Position numbers and translations under genes: made by a program
Shown here: positions 1 to 5,224 of the stretch, in pieces
Layout: every line of letters starts with the position of its first letter
How positions within the stretch are numbered: position 1 is the stretch's first letter
Notes under the pieces: model-generated
Seen by the model: only the letters and a program-made list of their open reading frames with translations
The model's database searches: none
What the model was told of the DNA's origin: nothing
Assembly (NCBI GenBank): GCA_030151005.1
Contig: JASLES010000239.1
Location: forward strand, 1 to 5,224
DNA from: Silvimonas sp.
GTDB taxonomy: Bacteria; Pseudomonadota; Gammaproteobacteria; Burkholderiales; Chitinibacteraceae
DNA length: 5,224 nucleotides
Reading direction: 5' to 3'

Positions 1-1035
1 CAAACGGCCAGCGGCATCGAGTCTGACTCGGGCACGCGTTTGTGGGAGTTGTGGTACCAGCAGTCGCTGGCCGACAACAAATATGACGTGAAGGTCGGTC
101 AGCAGAGTATTGACCAGGAATTCATGACCAGCACGTATTCCGGCCTGTTTGTGAACACCATGATGGGCTGGCCGGCGGTACCGTCTTACGACTTGCCCTC
201 CGGCGGCCCGGCCTACCCGATGTCCGCGCTGGGCGTGCGGTTGCGTGCTCACCCGACGGATGCCATCACCGTGCTGGCCGGTGCCTTTGCCGGTGACCCT
301 ACTGCCGTGAATGGCGGCAATCACAATGGCACCGGCTTCAGCCTGCATGGCGGTACGCTGTGGATTGCGGAAGTCCAGTACGCGGTCAACCAGCCGTCGC
401 TGGGGCAACTGGAAACCGCCAACAACAATCCGGATGAACCGCCGCATCACAGTGGTTTGCCCGGCACCTACAAGCTGGGCATGTGGTATCACACCGCCAG
501 CTTTGACGATCAACGCACCGGCACGGATGGTTTGTCGCTGGCGGACCCCAACAGCAACGGCAGCCCGCAACAGCACAAGGGTAACTACAGCATTTATGCC
601 GTGGCAGACCAACTGGTGTGGGAGCGTGATCCGGATAGCGCGCAAGGGCTGGCGGTGTTTGGCCGCGCCATGGGTGCGCCTGGGGATCGCAATGAGCTCT
701 CGTTCAGCTTCAACGGCGGTGTCTCCCTGAAAAACCCACTGCCAGGTCGTGATAACGATACCGCTGGCCTGGGCGTGGGTTATGTCCGCGTGGGGAGTGG
801 GGATCAAGGCCTGGATCGCGATACCGCGGCCTTCAGCGGTACCTGGTACCCGGTGCGTAGTGGCGAAACCTTTGTCGAAGCCACCTACCAGTCGCAAGTC
901 AACCCGTGGTGGCAAGTCCAGGCAGATGTGCAATACGTGTCCAACGTGGGCGGCGGCATCCCCAACCCCAATGACACCACGCAGAAAATCGGCAACGAGC
1001 TGATCCTGGGTGTGCGGACCAACATCACATTCTGA
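1..1035 (+). CDS. oprB: OprB-family carbohydrate-selective porin, 3' part (5' end outside window)
   Basis: This is an outer-membrane beta-barrel porin of the OprB (carbohydrate-selective porin) family, which lets sugars or other small solutes cross the outer membrane. The frame is open from base 1 and gives 344 residues before TGA. The family is usually about 420-460 residues, so I estimate the signal peptide and first strands (roughly 100 residues) lie upstream. Seen in the sequence: the early OprB block LWELWYQQSL, then VKVGQQSIDQEF, an FVNTMMGWP block, and a GGPAYPMSALGVRLR stretch followed by AGAFAGDPT. All are typical of OprB. Near the C-terminus are VEATYQSQVNPWWQVQADVQY and a last strand ending NITF, with the terminal Phe used by the Bam machinery. 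No ATG start applies inside the window; the TTG at 40 is an internal Leu codon. The next gene follows 63 bp downstream on the same strand, so co-transcription is possible. Family assignment is strong, but the substrate is unknown and need not be a sugar in this iron-related setting. Confidence 0.9.
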   Translation, partial: QTASGIESDSGTRLWELWYQQSLADNKYDVKVGQQSIDQEFMTSTYSGLFVNTMMGWPAVPSYDLPSGGPAYPMSALGVRLRAHPTDAITVLAGAFAGDPTAVNGGNHNGTGFSLHGGTLWIAEVQYAVNQPSLGQLETANNNPDEPPHHSGLPGTYKLGMWYHTASFDDQRTGTDGLSLADPNSNGSPQQHKGNYSIYAVADQLVWERDPDSAQGLAVFGRAMGAPGDRNELSFSFNGGVSLKNPLPGRDNDTAGLGVGYVRVGSGDQGLDRDTAAFSGTWYPVRSGETFVEATYQSQVNPWWQVQADVQYVSNVGGGIPNPNDTTQKIGNELILGVRTNITF

Positions 1036-1054
1036 TTTTTACATCACGCATTGC

Positions 1055-1080
1055 GGTGTCTGGCCTGTGTGCCAGATACC
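1055..1080 (+). promoter_or_regulatory. 10-bp hairpin between the porin and propeller genes
   Basis: GGTGTCTGGC (1055-1064) pairs with GCCAGATACC (1071-1080) over 10 positions with one G-T wobble, around a 6-base loop CTGTGT. No T-run follows it, so it is not a standard intrinsic terminator. It ends 18 bases before the ATG of the next gene and just ahead of that gene's ribosome binding site. In RNA it could stabilise the porin message, act as a processing site, or partly separate expression of the two genes. The pairing is seen; the role is inference. Confidence 0.5.
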
Positions 1081-1088
1081 TACTGAAC

Positions 1089-1094
1089 AGGTGA
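1089..1094 (+). promoter_or_regulatory. Ribosome binding site AGGTGA of the propeller gene
   Basis: AGGTGA lies 4 bases before the ATG at 1099. The spacing is short but usable, and it supports this start, from which a clean Sec signal peptide is read directly. Confidence 0.55.
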
Positions 1095-1098
1095 ACAC

Positions 1099-2226
1099 AT
1101 GGCTTTATCCCTTTTCAAGTTGCTGCCGCTGTCGTTGGTTGCCGGTGCTTTGCTGGCTGGCCCCGTTCTGGCAGAAGACGTCGCCCCCGGTTTGCTGCCT
1201 GGCATCCACAAACATGTGCTGCAAACATCGACCGTGCCGGACAACGGTGACCAGAACCCGTATGCGCTGATCATTGCGCCAGTCACCGCCGGCTCGATCC
1301 AGCAGGGCGATGTGCTGTACGACAACTTTAACAATGCCGCTAACCTGCAAGGCACCGGCACGACGATTGTCGACTTCAACCCGACCACCAAGAAACTGAC
1401 CACCATTGCCAATCTGTCCCATGAACTGCCGGGCTGCCCGGGTGGTGTGGGGTTGTCCACGGCGATGACCATGCTCAAAAGTGGCTGGATCATTGTCGGC
1501 AGCACACCCAGTAACGACGGCACCACGCGTACCAAGGGCGCGGGTTGCCTGATTGTGCTTAACCCGCAAGGCAAGGTGGCCAAGGTGCTGGCGGACGCCA
1601 ACATCAATGACCCGTGGGGCAATATGGCGGTGAAAGACGAGGGCGACAAAGCCACGCTATACGTGAGCATGGCCGGCTTTGGCGTCGGCAGCCCGGATGG
1701 CGAACCGCCGGTGTTCAACCAATCCACCATCTTGCGGATCAACCTGGATATTACCGAGGGCAAAGTGCCGGAAGTGACCAGCGAAACCGTGGTAGCTGGC
1801 GGCTTTGGCGAACAGGCCGACAAGTCGGTGTTCCTCGTTGGCCCCACGGGGCTGGCGCTGGGTGAGGGCGACAAGCTCTATGCCTCTGACGCGCTGGGCA
1901 ACCGCATCAGCGAAATCCGCGACGCCAGCACCCGCACCACCAGCGCCGGTGTCGGCCGCACGGTGACCAAAGACGGTTTGTTGTCTCGCCCGCTGGCTAT
2001 GGTCATGACGGCCGAAGGCCATTTGCTGGTCACCAATGGTTTGAATGGCAAGGTGGTCGAGGTTGATCCGGTTTCCGGCAAACAGCTGTACGCCCAATGG
2101 ATTGATGCCGACAAAGCCCAGGTGCCACCGGGTAACGGCGATTTGTTTGGCATTGTCATGCACCCGAATGGCAAGGGCTTTTATTACGTGGAGGACGACG
2201 TGAACACGATCGTACTGGCCCAATGA
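1099..2226 (+). CDS. Secreted NHL-like beta-propeller protein of unknown function
   Basis: The protein has 375 residues and starts with a Sec signal peptide: MALSLFK, a hydrophobic core to about residue 20, and likely cleavage after GPVLA (residue 25). The mature protein is a string of beta-propeller blades. Recurrent hydrophobic-strand/turn units can be seen around residues 88-105 (TIVDFNPTTKKL), 150-166 (CLIVLNPQGKVAKVL), 209-232, 259-285 (LYASDALGNRISEI), 308-330 (LLVTNGLNGKVVEVDP) and 360-374 (the last strand). This points to a six- or seven-bladed NHL/SMP-30-like fold. Cys113 and Cys150 are its only cysteines and could form a disulfide in the periplasm. I see no catalytic motif that names a reaction. 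The stop codon overlaps the start of efeB (ATGA), so the two are translated in a coupled way; a role beside the periplasmic peroxidase, such as scaffold, partner or substrate handling, is inference. I do not recognise a named family member. Confidence 0.85.
   Translation: MALSLFKLLPLSLVAGALLAGPVLAEDVAPGLLPGIHKHVLQTSTVPDNGDQNPYALIIAPVTAGSIQQGDVLYDNFNNAANLQGTGTTIVDFNPTTKKLTTIANLSHELPGCPGGVGLSTAMTMLKSGWIIVGSTPSNDGTTRTKGAGCLIVLNPQGKVAKVLADANINDPWGNMAVKDEGDKATLYVSMAGFGVGSPDGEPPVFNQSTILRINLDITEGKVPEVTSETVVAGGFGEQADKSVFLVGPTGLALGEGDKLYASDALGNRISEIRDASTRTTSAGVGRTVTKDGLLSRPLAMVMTAEGHLLVTNGLNGKVVEVDPVSGKQLYAQWIDADKAQVPPGNGDLFGIVMHPNGKGFYYVEDDVNTIVLAQ
2223..2226 (+). promoter_or_regulatory. ATGA start/stop overlap coupling the propeller gene to efeB
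   Basis: The ATG of efeB (2223-2225) overlaps the TGA of the propeller gene (2224-2226). No good ribosome binding site lies at a normal distance; the nearest purine-rich GGAGGA is about 30 bases upstream. Translation of efeB therefore probably depends on ribosomes finishing the propeller gene, which would link the output of the two proteins. Confidence 0.75.
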
Positions 2227-3515
2227 GCAACAAGGATCGACCAGAACAACCCGCCAGCCTGGCCCGCCGCAATTTTCTGGGCGCGGCAGGCGGTTTGGCC
2301 GTGGCGGCGGCGTCGGTTGGCGCTGCAGCAATGGCGCCCACCGCAGAAGCTGCCGCCGCGCCCGTCGCCGCGCCGGCAGACAAAGAGCCATTCTGGGGCA
2401 AGAACCAGGGCGGTATTGTTACTCCGCAACAGCGGTACACCTGCTTTGCCGCGTTTGATGTCACCACCAACAAACGCGCCGAGCTGATCGACATCCTCAA
2501 GCACTGGACCATTGCGGCCGCGCGCATGTCAGAGGGCAAGCCGGTGTACCCGCTCGATAGCGCCAAAGACACCGAACCGCCGGCAGATTCTGCCGATGTG
2601 CTGGAAATCAGCCCGGCGCGGCTGACCATTACCTTTGGCTTTGGCCCAACACTGTTCAGCAAGAATGGCGTGGACCGCTTTGGCATCGCCAGCCGTCGCC
2701 CGCAGGCGCTGGTGGATTTGCCGCGTTTTAATGGCGACCAGTTGGTGGCCGATCAAACCGGCGGGGATATCTCTATCCAGGCGTGTTCTGACGACCCGCA
2801 AGTGGCGTTTCATGCCGTGCGCCAACTGGCACGGCTGGCCTATGGCAAGGCCGATATGAAGTGGGTGCAGAACGGCTTTACCGGCGACGGTAGCAAGGGC
2901 ACACCGCGTAATCTGATGGGGTTCAAAGACGGCACAGTCAACCCGGCGCTGAACGACCAGGCCGCACTCAACAAACTGGTGTGGGTGGGCAGCGAAGGCG
3001 ACTGGATGCGGGATGGCAGCTATATGGTGGTGCGCCGTATCCGTATTGCGCTGGAGCATTGGGACCGTTCGCCACTGGATTTTCAGGAGCAGGTGGTCGG
3101 CCGGCACAAATACAGTGGCGCGCCGCTGGGCAAGCAAAACGAGTTTGATGCGGCAGATCTGGATGCGGCCGACAGCGATGGCAACCCCATCGTGCCGGAC
3201 AACGCGCACATGCGCCTGGCCTCGGCCACTGCCAATAAGGGTATGCAGATTCTGCGACGAGGTTACTCGTACAACGACGGCGCCAATTTCACTGCCGAGC
3301 GCTGGCCGCCCTGGCGGCAAGAGGTGGAGTTTGATGCTGGTTTGCTGTTCTTTGGCTACCAGCAAGACCCGCGCACAGGCTTTATTCCCATCAATCAGCA
3401 ACTGGCCAGACTGGACATCATGAACCAGTTCATCACCCACGTCGGCAGCGGTATTTTTGCCTGCCCGCCGGGGGCGCAGCCAGGCTCCTACATTGGGGCG
3501 ACGCTGTTTGGTTAA
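2223..3515 (+). CDS. efeB: Tat-exported Dyp-type haem peroxidase, EfeB family
   Basis: This is a periplasmic haem peroxidase of the dye-decolorizing (Dyp) family, EfeB subgroup. E. coli EfeB is a haem peroxidase of the EfeUOB iron system, and release of iron from haem (deferrochelatase) has been reported for it. The protein has 430 residues, close to the usual 420-430. It begins with a twin-arginine signal, SLARRNFLG (Arg15-Arg16), a hydrophobic Ala/Gly stretch, and a likely cut after AEA (residue 43), so it should be exported folded with haem. The mature start PFWGKNQGGIVTPQQ is typical of EfeB. The Dyp motif GFKDGT is at 233-238, with the distal Asp at 236. The expected proximal haem ligand is His329 in NAHMRLA, and the active-site Arg lies in LRRGYSY (345-346). 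The C-terminal FGYQQDPRTGF and GSYIGATLF blocks also fit. The gene is coupled to the upstream propeller gene by ATGA. No efeU or efeO is in the window. Family is secure; physiological substrate (haem, dye or other) is not settled by sequence. Confidence 0.95.
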   Translation: MSNKDRPEQPASLARRNFLGAAGGLAVAAASVGAAAMAPTAEAAAAPVAAPADKEPFWGKNQGGIVTPQQRYTCFAAFDVTTNKRAELIDILKHWTIAAARMSEGKPVYPLDSAKDTEPPADSADVLEISPARLTITFGFGPTLFSKNGVDRFGIASRRPQALVDLPRFNGDQLVADQTGGDISIQACSDDPQVAFHAVRQLARLAYGKADMKWVQNGFTGDGSKGTPRNLMGFKDGTVNPALNDQAALNKLVWVGSEGDWMRDGSYMVVRRIRIALEHWDRSPLDFQEQVVGRHKYSGAPLGKQNEFDAADLDAADSDGNPIVPDNAHMRLASATANKGMQILRRGYSYNDGANFTAERWPPWRQEVEFDAGLLFFGYQQDPRTGFIPINQQLARLDIMNQFITHVGSGIFACPPGAQPGSYIGATLFG

Positions 3516-3531
3516 GGACAAAGCGTGGAGA

Positions 3532-3640
3532 CGTAGCCCGGATGGAGGCCTTTTGGGGCCGGGAATCCGGGGTGGCAATATCGGCAAGAACCTTTTTGCA
3601 TCGCCACCCCGGATTCCCGCTCCGCTCCATCCGGGCTACG
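3532..3640. repeat. 109-bp imperfect palindrome with branched inner arm (REP/MITE-like intergenic element)
   Basis: Two pairs of perfect 16-bp arms nest inside each other. CGTAGCCCGGATGGAG (3532-3547) matches the reverse complement of 3625-3640, and GGGAATCCGGGGTGGC (3561-3576) matches the reverse complement of 3603-3618. Between the arms the left side has 13 bases (3548-3560) and the right side only 6 (3619-3624), so the two halves are not equal. The left extra bases can fold as GGCC-TTTTGG-GGCC (3547-3560), giving a branched cruciform. The central loop is 26 bases. Outside the arms a GTGGA (3525-3529) and TCCAC (3645-3649) may extend the inverted repeat after short mismatches. From memory, palindromes opening CGTAGCCCGGATG with GGAATCCGGG inside are scattered in intergenic DNA of many beta- and gammaproteobacteria. 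It carries no gene. It sits 16 bp after efeB and could protect that mRNA's 3' end or limit read-through, though there is no classic T-run after the stem. Confidence 0.85.
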
Positions 3641-3651
3641 AGCGTCCACCC

Positions 3652-3681
3652 TTGAACGCTTGAAATGCACTACTTGATAAC
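3652..3681 (+). promoter_or_regulatory. Candidate sigma-70 promoter for fbpA
   Basis: TTGAAC (3652-3657) resembles a -35 box (4 of 6) and GATAAC (3676-3681) a -10 box (4 of 6), with an 18-base spacer. It follows the palindrome directly and lies upstream of a good ribosome binding site, which fits a separate start for the fbpA-fbpB unit. A second weaker pair, TTGAAA (3660-3665) with GATATC (3685-3690), is possible. The GATAAC/GATATC bases also overlap where an iron-responsive Fur operator might be, but the match to the Fur consensus is poor. Confidence 0.4.
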
Positions 3682-3691
3682 AACGATATCC

Positions 3692-3695
3692 GGAG
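3692..3695 (+). promoter_or_regulatory. Ribosome binding site GGAG of fbpA
   Basis: GGAG (inside CGGAGAA) is 9 bases before the ATG at 3705. It supports that start, which gives a standard Sec signal peptide. Confidence 0.7.
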
Positions 3696-3704
3696 AACAT
3701 CCGC

Positions 3705-4703
3705 ATGTTTAAAAAGACGTTTACCCTGGCCGCCCTGACGCTGGCCGTACTCGCGCCGCTGGCCAGCGCCGCCAGCCTGACGCTGTACAACGCCCAGCAC
3801 GAGCAACTGGTCAATCTGCTGGTGAAAGACTTTGAAAAAGAATCTGGCGTCAGCGTGCGCGTGCGCAATGGCGAAGGCCCGGAACTGGCCGCGCAACTGT
3901 TGAAAGAGGGTGCCGCCTCGCCGGCGGATGTCTACTTCACGGAGAACTCGCCAGAACTGATGTTGCTGGAAGAAAAGAACCTGCTGGCCAAAGTGAACCC
4001 GGCCGCATTGGGTACTGTGCCGGCTAAATACAACTCGCCGGCCGGCCAATGGCTGGGCGTCATGGCGCGTGAAAACGTGCTGGCCTACAACACCGGCATG
4101 ATCAAACCGGAGCAACTGCCCGCGTCCTTGATGGATCTGGCTGGCCCGGCCTGGAAAGGCAAGGTGGCGATCGCCCCGGCGGATGGGGATTTCCCGCCGC
4201 TGGTGAGCGCCGTACTGGCGCTTAAGGGTCGCGAAGCCACGCTCAAATGGCTGGAAGGCCTGCGCGACAACGCCCAGATTTTTGATGACGAAGAAGGCGT
4301 GGTGGCGGCCGTGAATCGGGGCGGCGTGGCCGTTGGCGTGATCAACAACTATTACTGGTCCCGCCTGCATCTGGCATTGGGTGATAAAGCCACCCGCAGC
4401 GCCATCCACCACTTTGGTGGCGGCGATGTCGGCGCACTGGTCAACGTGTCTGGCGCTGCCGTGTTGAAGAACTCGCGCAACCAGGATGCCGCGCAACAGT
4501 TCCTCACGTATCTGGTGAGTGACCGTGCACAACAACTGATTGCGCATAGCCACATTGCGTTTGAATACCCGCTGCGTGGCGGCGTTGCGCCAGATGCATC
4601 GCTCAAGCCGTTTGACCAGTTGCAACCGCCGGCGCTGACGCCAGACAAACAGGGTGACGACGCTGAAGCCGCCAAACTGATGCGCCAAGCCGGCCTGCTC
4701 TGA
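3705..4703 (+). CDS. fbpA: Periplasmic ferric-iron binding protein of an Fbp-type ABC transporter
   Basis: This is the solute-binding protein of a Fe3+ ABC importer (FbpA/SfuA/AfuA class). It binds ferric iron in the periplasm and delivers it to the FbpB permease. The precursor has 332 residues, the usual size. The signal peptide is MFKK plus a hydrophobic core, cut after ASA (residue 22). The mature start SLTLYNAQHE matches the family's first strand. Iron ligands known from Haemophilus FbpA (His9, Glu57, Tyr195, Tyr196 of the mature chain) have clear counterparts at almost the same mature positions: His32 in NAQHE (mature 10), Glu80 in ADVYFTE (mature 58), and Tyr216-Tyr217 in INNYYW (mature 194-195). 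GDVGALVNVSGAAVLKNS and the later EYPL block are also family-typical. The stop overlaps the fbpB start by one base (TGATG). A palindrome and a candidate promoter separate it from efeB, so it likely starts its own transcript. An Fe3+ substrate is well supported by the ligand set. Confidence 0.94.
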   Translation: MFKKTFTLAALTLAVLAPLASAASLTLYNAQHEQLVNLLVKDFEKESGVSVRVRNGEGPELAAQLLKEGAASPADVYFTENSPELMLLEEKNLLAKVNPAALGTVPAKYNSPAGQWLGVMARENVLAYNTGMIKPEQLPASLMDLAGPAWKGKVAIAPADGDFPPLVSAVLALKGREATLKWLEGLRDNAQIFDDEEGVVAAVNRGGVAVGVINNYYWSRLHLALGDKATRSAIHHFGGGDVGALVNVSGAAVLKNSRNQDAAQQFLTYLVSDRAQQLIAHSHIAFEYPLRGGVAPDASLKPFDQLQPPALTPDKQGDDAEAAKLMRQAGLL

Positions 4704-5224
4704 TGTCCGGCAGGCGTTATCCACCGGCGCTGGTGGCCTTTGCGGCCATCGGCGCCGTACTCGTTCTGGTGCCCTTGCTGCTCACGCTGCGCGATGCCAG
4801 CCAGTTCAGCCTGGCGGATGCGCAGGAAATCTTGCTGCGTCCGCTGGTGGCCAAACTGTTGTTTAACACACTGACCATCACCCTCGGGGCCATGCTGGTC
4901 TGTGCGGTCATCGGCACGCTGACGGCGTGGTTTGTCGAGCGCACACAACTGCCGGGCCGGCGCATCTGGCGTGTGCTGGTGGTGGTGCCATTGGCCATTC
5001 CGCCGTTTGTGAGTAGCTATGCCTGGGTATCTATCAGCCAGAACCTGCAGGATTACCTGGGGGCGCTCCTGGTGGTGAGCAGCAGTTATTACCCACTGGT
5101 GTATCTGCCGGTAGCCGCCGCCTTGCGCGGGATGGACCCGGCGCTGGAAGAAACCGCGCGCTCGCTGGGGCTGGGGCGCTGGTCGGCGTTTGTGCGGGTC
5201 GTGTTGCCGCAGTTGCGGCAACAC
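4703..5224 (+). CDS. fbpB: Fbp-type ferric-iron ABC transporter permease, 5' part (3' end outside window)
   Basis: This is the inner-membrane permease partner of the upstream iron-binding protein. ATG at 4703 overlaps the fbpA stop (TGATG), with no strong ribosome binding site of its own, so translational coupling is likely. 174 residues are visible with no stop before the window edge; FbpB permeases usually exceed 500 residues and are two fused permease halves, so about a third is present. Hydrophobic segments appear near residues 9-28, 53-77, 89-110 and 119-142. The segment FNTLTITLGAML with a following TAWFVERTQLPGRR loop, and VVVPLAIPPFVSSYAW, are typical of this family. An EAA loop, EETARSLGLGRW followed by VVLP (149-169), is the docking site for the ATPase (FbpC), which is expected downstream but not seen. 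Confidence 0.93.
   Translation, partial: MSGRRYPPALVAFAAIGAVLVLVPLLLTLRDASQFSLADAQEILLRPLVAKLLFNTLTITLGAMLVCAVIGTLTAWFVERTQLPGRRIWRVLVVVPLAIPPFVSSYAWVSISQNLQDYLGALLVVSSSYYPLVYLPVAAALRGMDPALEETARSLGLGRWSAFVRVVLPQLRQH

Noticed and set aside
1080..1874. Minus-strand open frames opposite the propeller gene
   Set aside because: These are Ser/Pro/Thr-rich shadows of a gene with a signal peptide, ribosome binding site and coupled downstream start.
2529..3587. Minus-strand open frame opposite efeB
   Set aside because: It is antisense to a gene with clear Dyp motifs, and its translation has no coherent domain or signal.
3532..3640. CRISPR array or insertion sequence
   Set aside because: There is one inverted pair only, with no regularly spaced direct repeats, no transposase frame and no clear target duplication.
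3516..3704. Intrinsic terminator after efeB
   Set aside because: The only T-run (CCTTTTTGC near 3591-3599) lies inside the palindrome loop rather than after a GC-rich stem, so a standard terminator cannot be called.
3636..4724. Long minus-strand open frame opposite fbpA
   Set aside because: It lies exactly antisense to a well-supported fbpA, is rich in His/Gln/Arg as expected of a GC-rich shadow frame, and matches no family I recognise.
4352..5224. Minus-strand open frame opposite the end of fbpA and fbpB
   Set aside because: The plus strand reads a continuous permease with an EAA loop; the reverse translation is low-complexity Gln/Arg/His text.

Overview
The window reads as chromosomal DNA of a Gram-negative bacterium with fairly high GC. 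The evidence is an outer-membrane porin ending in a terminal Phe, a Sec- and Tat-exported periplasmic set, and a binding-protein-dependent iron ABC transporter. A betaproteobacterium is my best guess from overall protein style and from the type of intergenic palindrome, but nothing in the window fixes the taxon. All five genes are on the + strand and almost all the DNA is coding. The long minus-strand open frames are shadows of these genes.

Layout. 1-1035 is the 3' part of an OprB-family porin gene, cut by the left edge. A 63-bp gap with a 10-bp hairpin follows. 1099-2226 encodes a Sec-exported beta-propeller (NHL-like) protein of unknown role. Its stop overlaps the start of the next gene (ATGA, 2223-2226), which encodes a Tat-exported dye-decolorizing-type haem peroxidase of the EfeB class (2223-3515). 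The 189-bp gap 3516-3704 holds a 109-bp imperfect palindrome (3532-3640), then a plausible sigma-70-type promoter and a ribosome binding site. 3705-4703 encodes a periplasmic ferric-iron binding protein (FbpA type) with the expected His, Glu and Tyr-Tyr ligands. It overlaps by one base (TGATG) the start of an FbpB-type inner-membrane permease (4703 to beyond 5224), cut by the right edge.

How it may work together. Two transcription units are likely: porin (possibly) + propeller + efeB, and fbpA-fbpB (probably followed by an ATPase gene outside the window). Both suit iron acquisition: EfeB homologues act on haem or iron in the periplasm, and FbpA/FbpB take up free Fe3+. EfeB normally sits with EfeU and EfeO. 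Here neither is visible: a secreted propeller is translationally coupled to EfeB, and an Fbp-type importer lies just downstream. Whether these form one pathway is inference. The most interesting points are the propeller-EfeB pair, the swapped iron-uptake context, and the branched palindrome between the two units.
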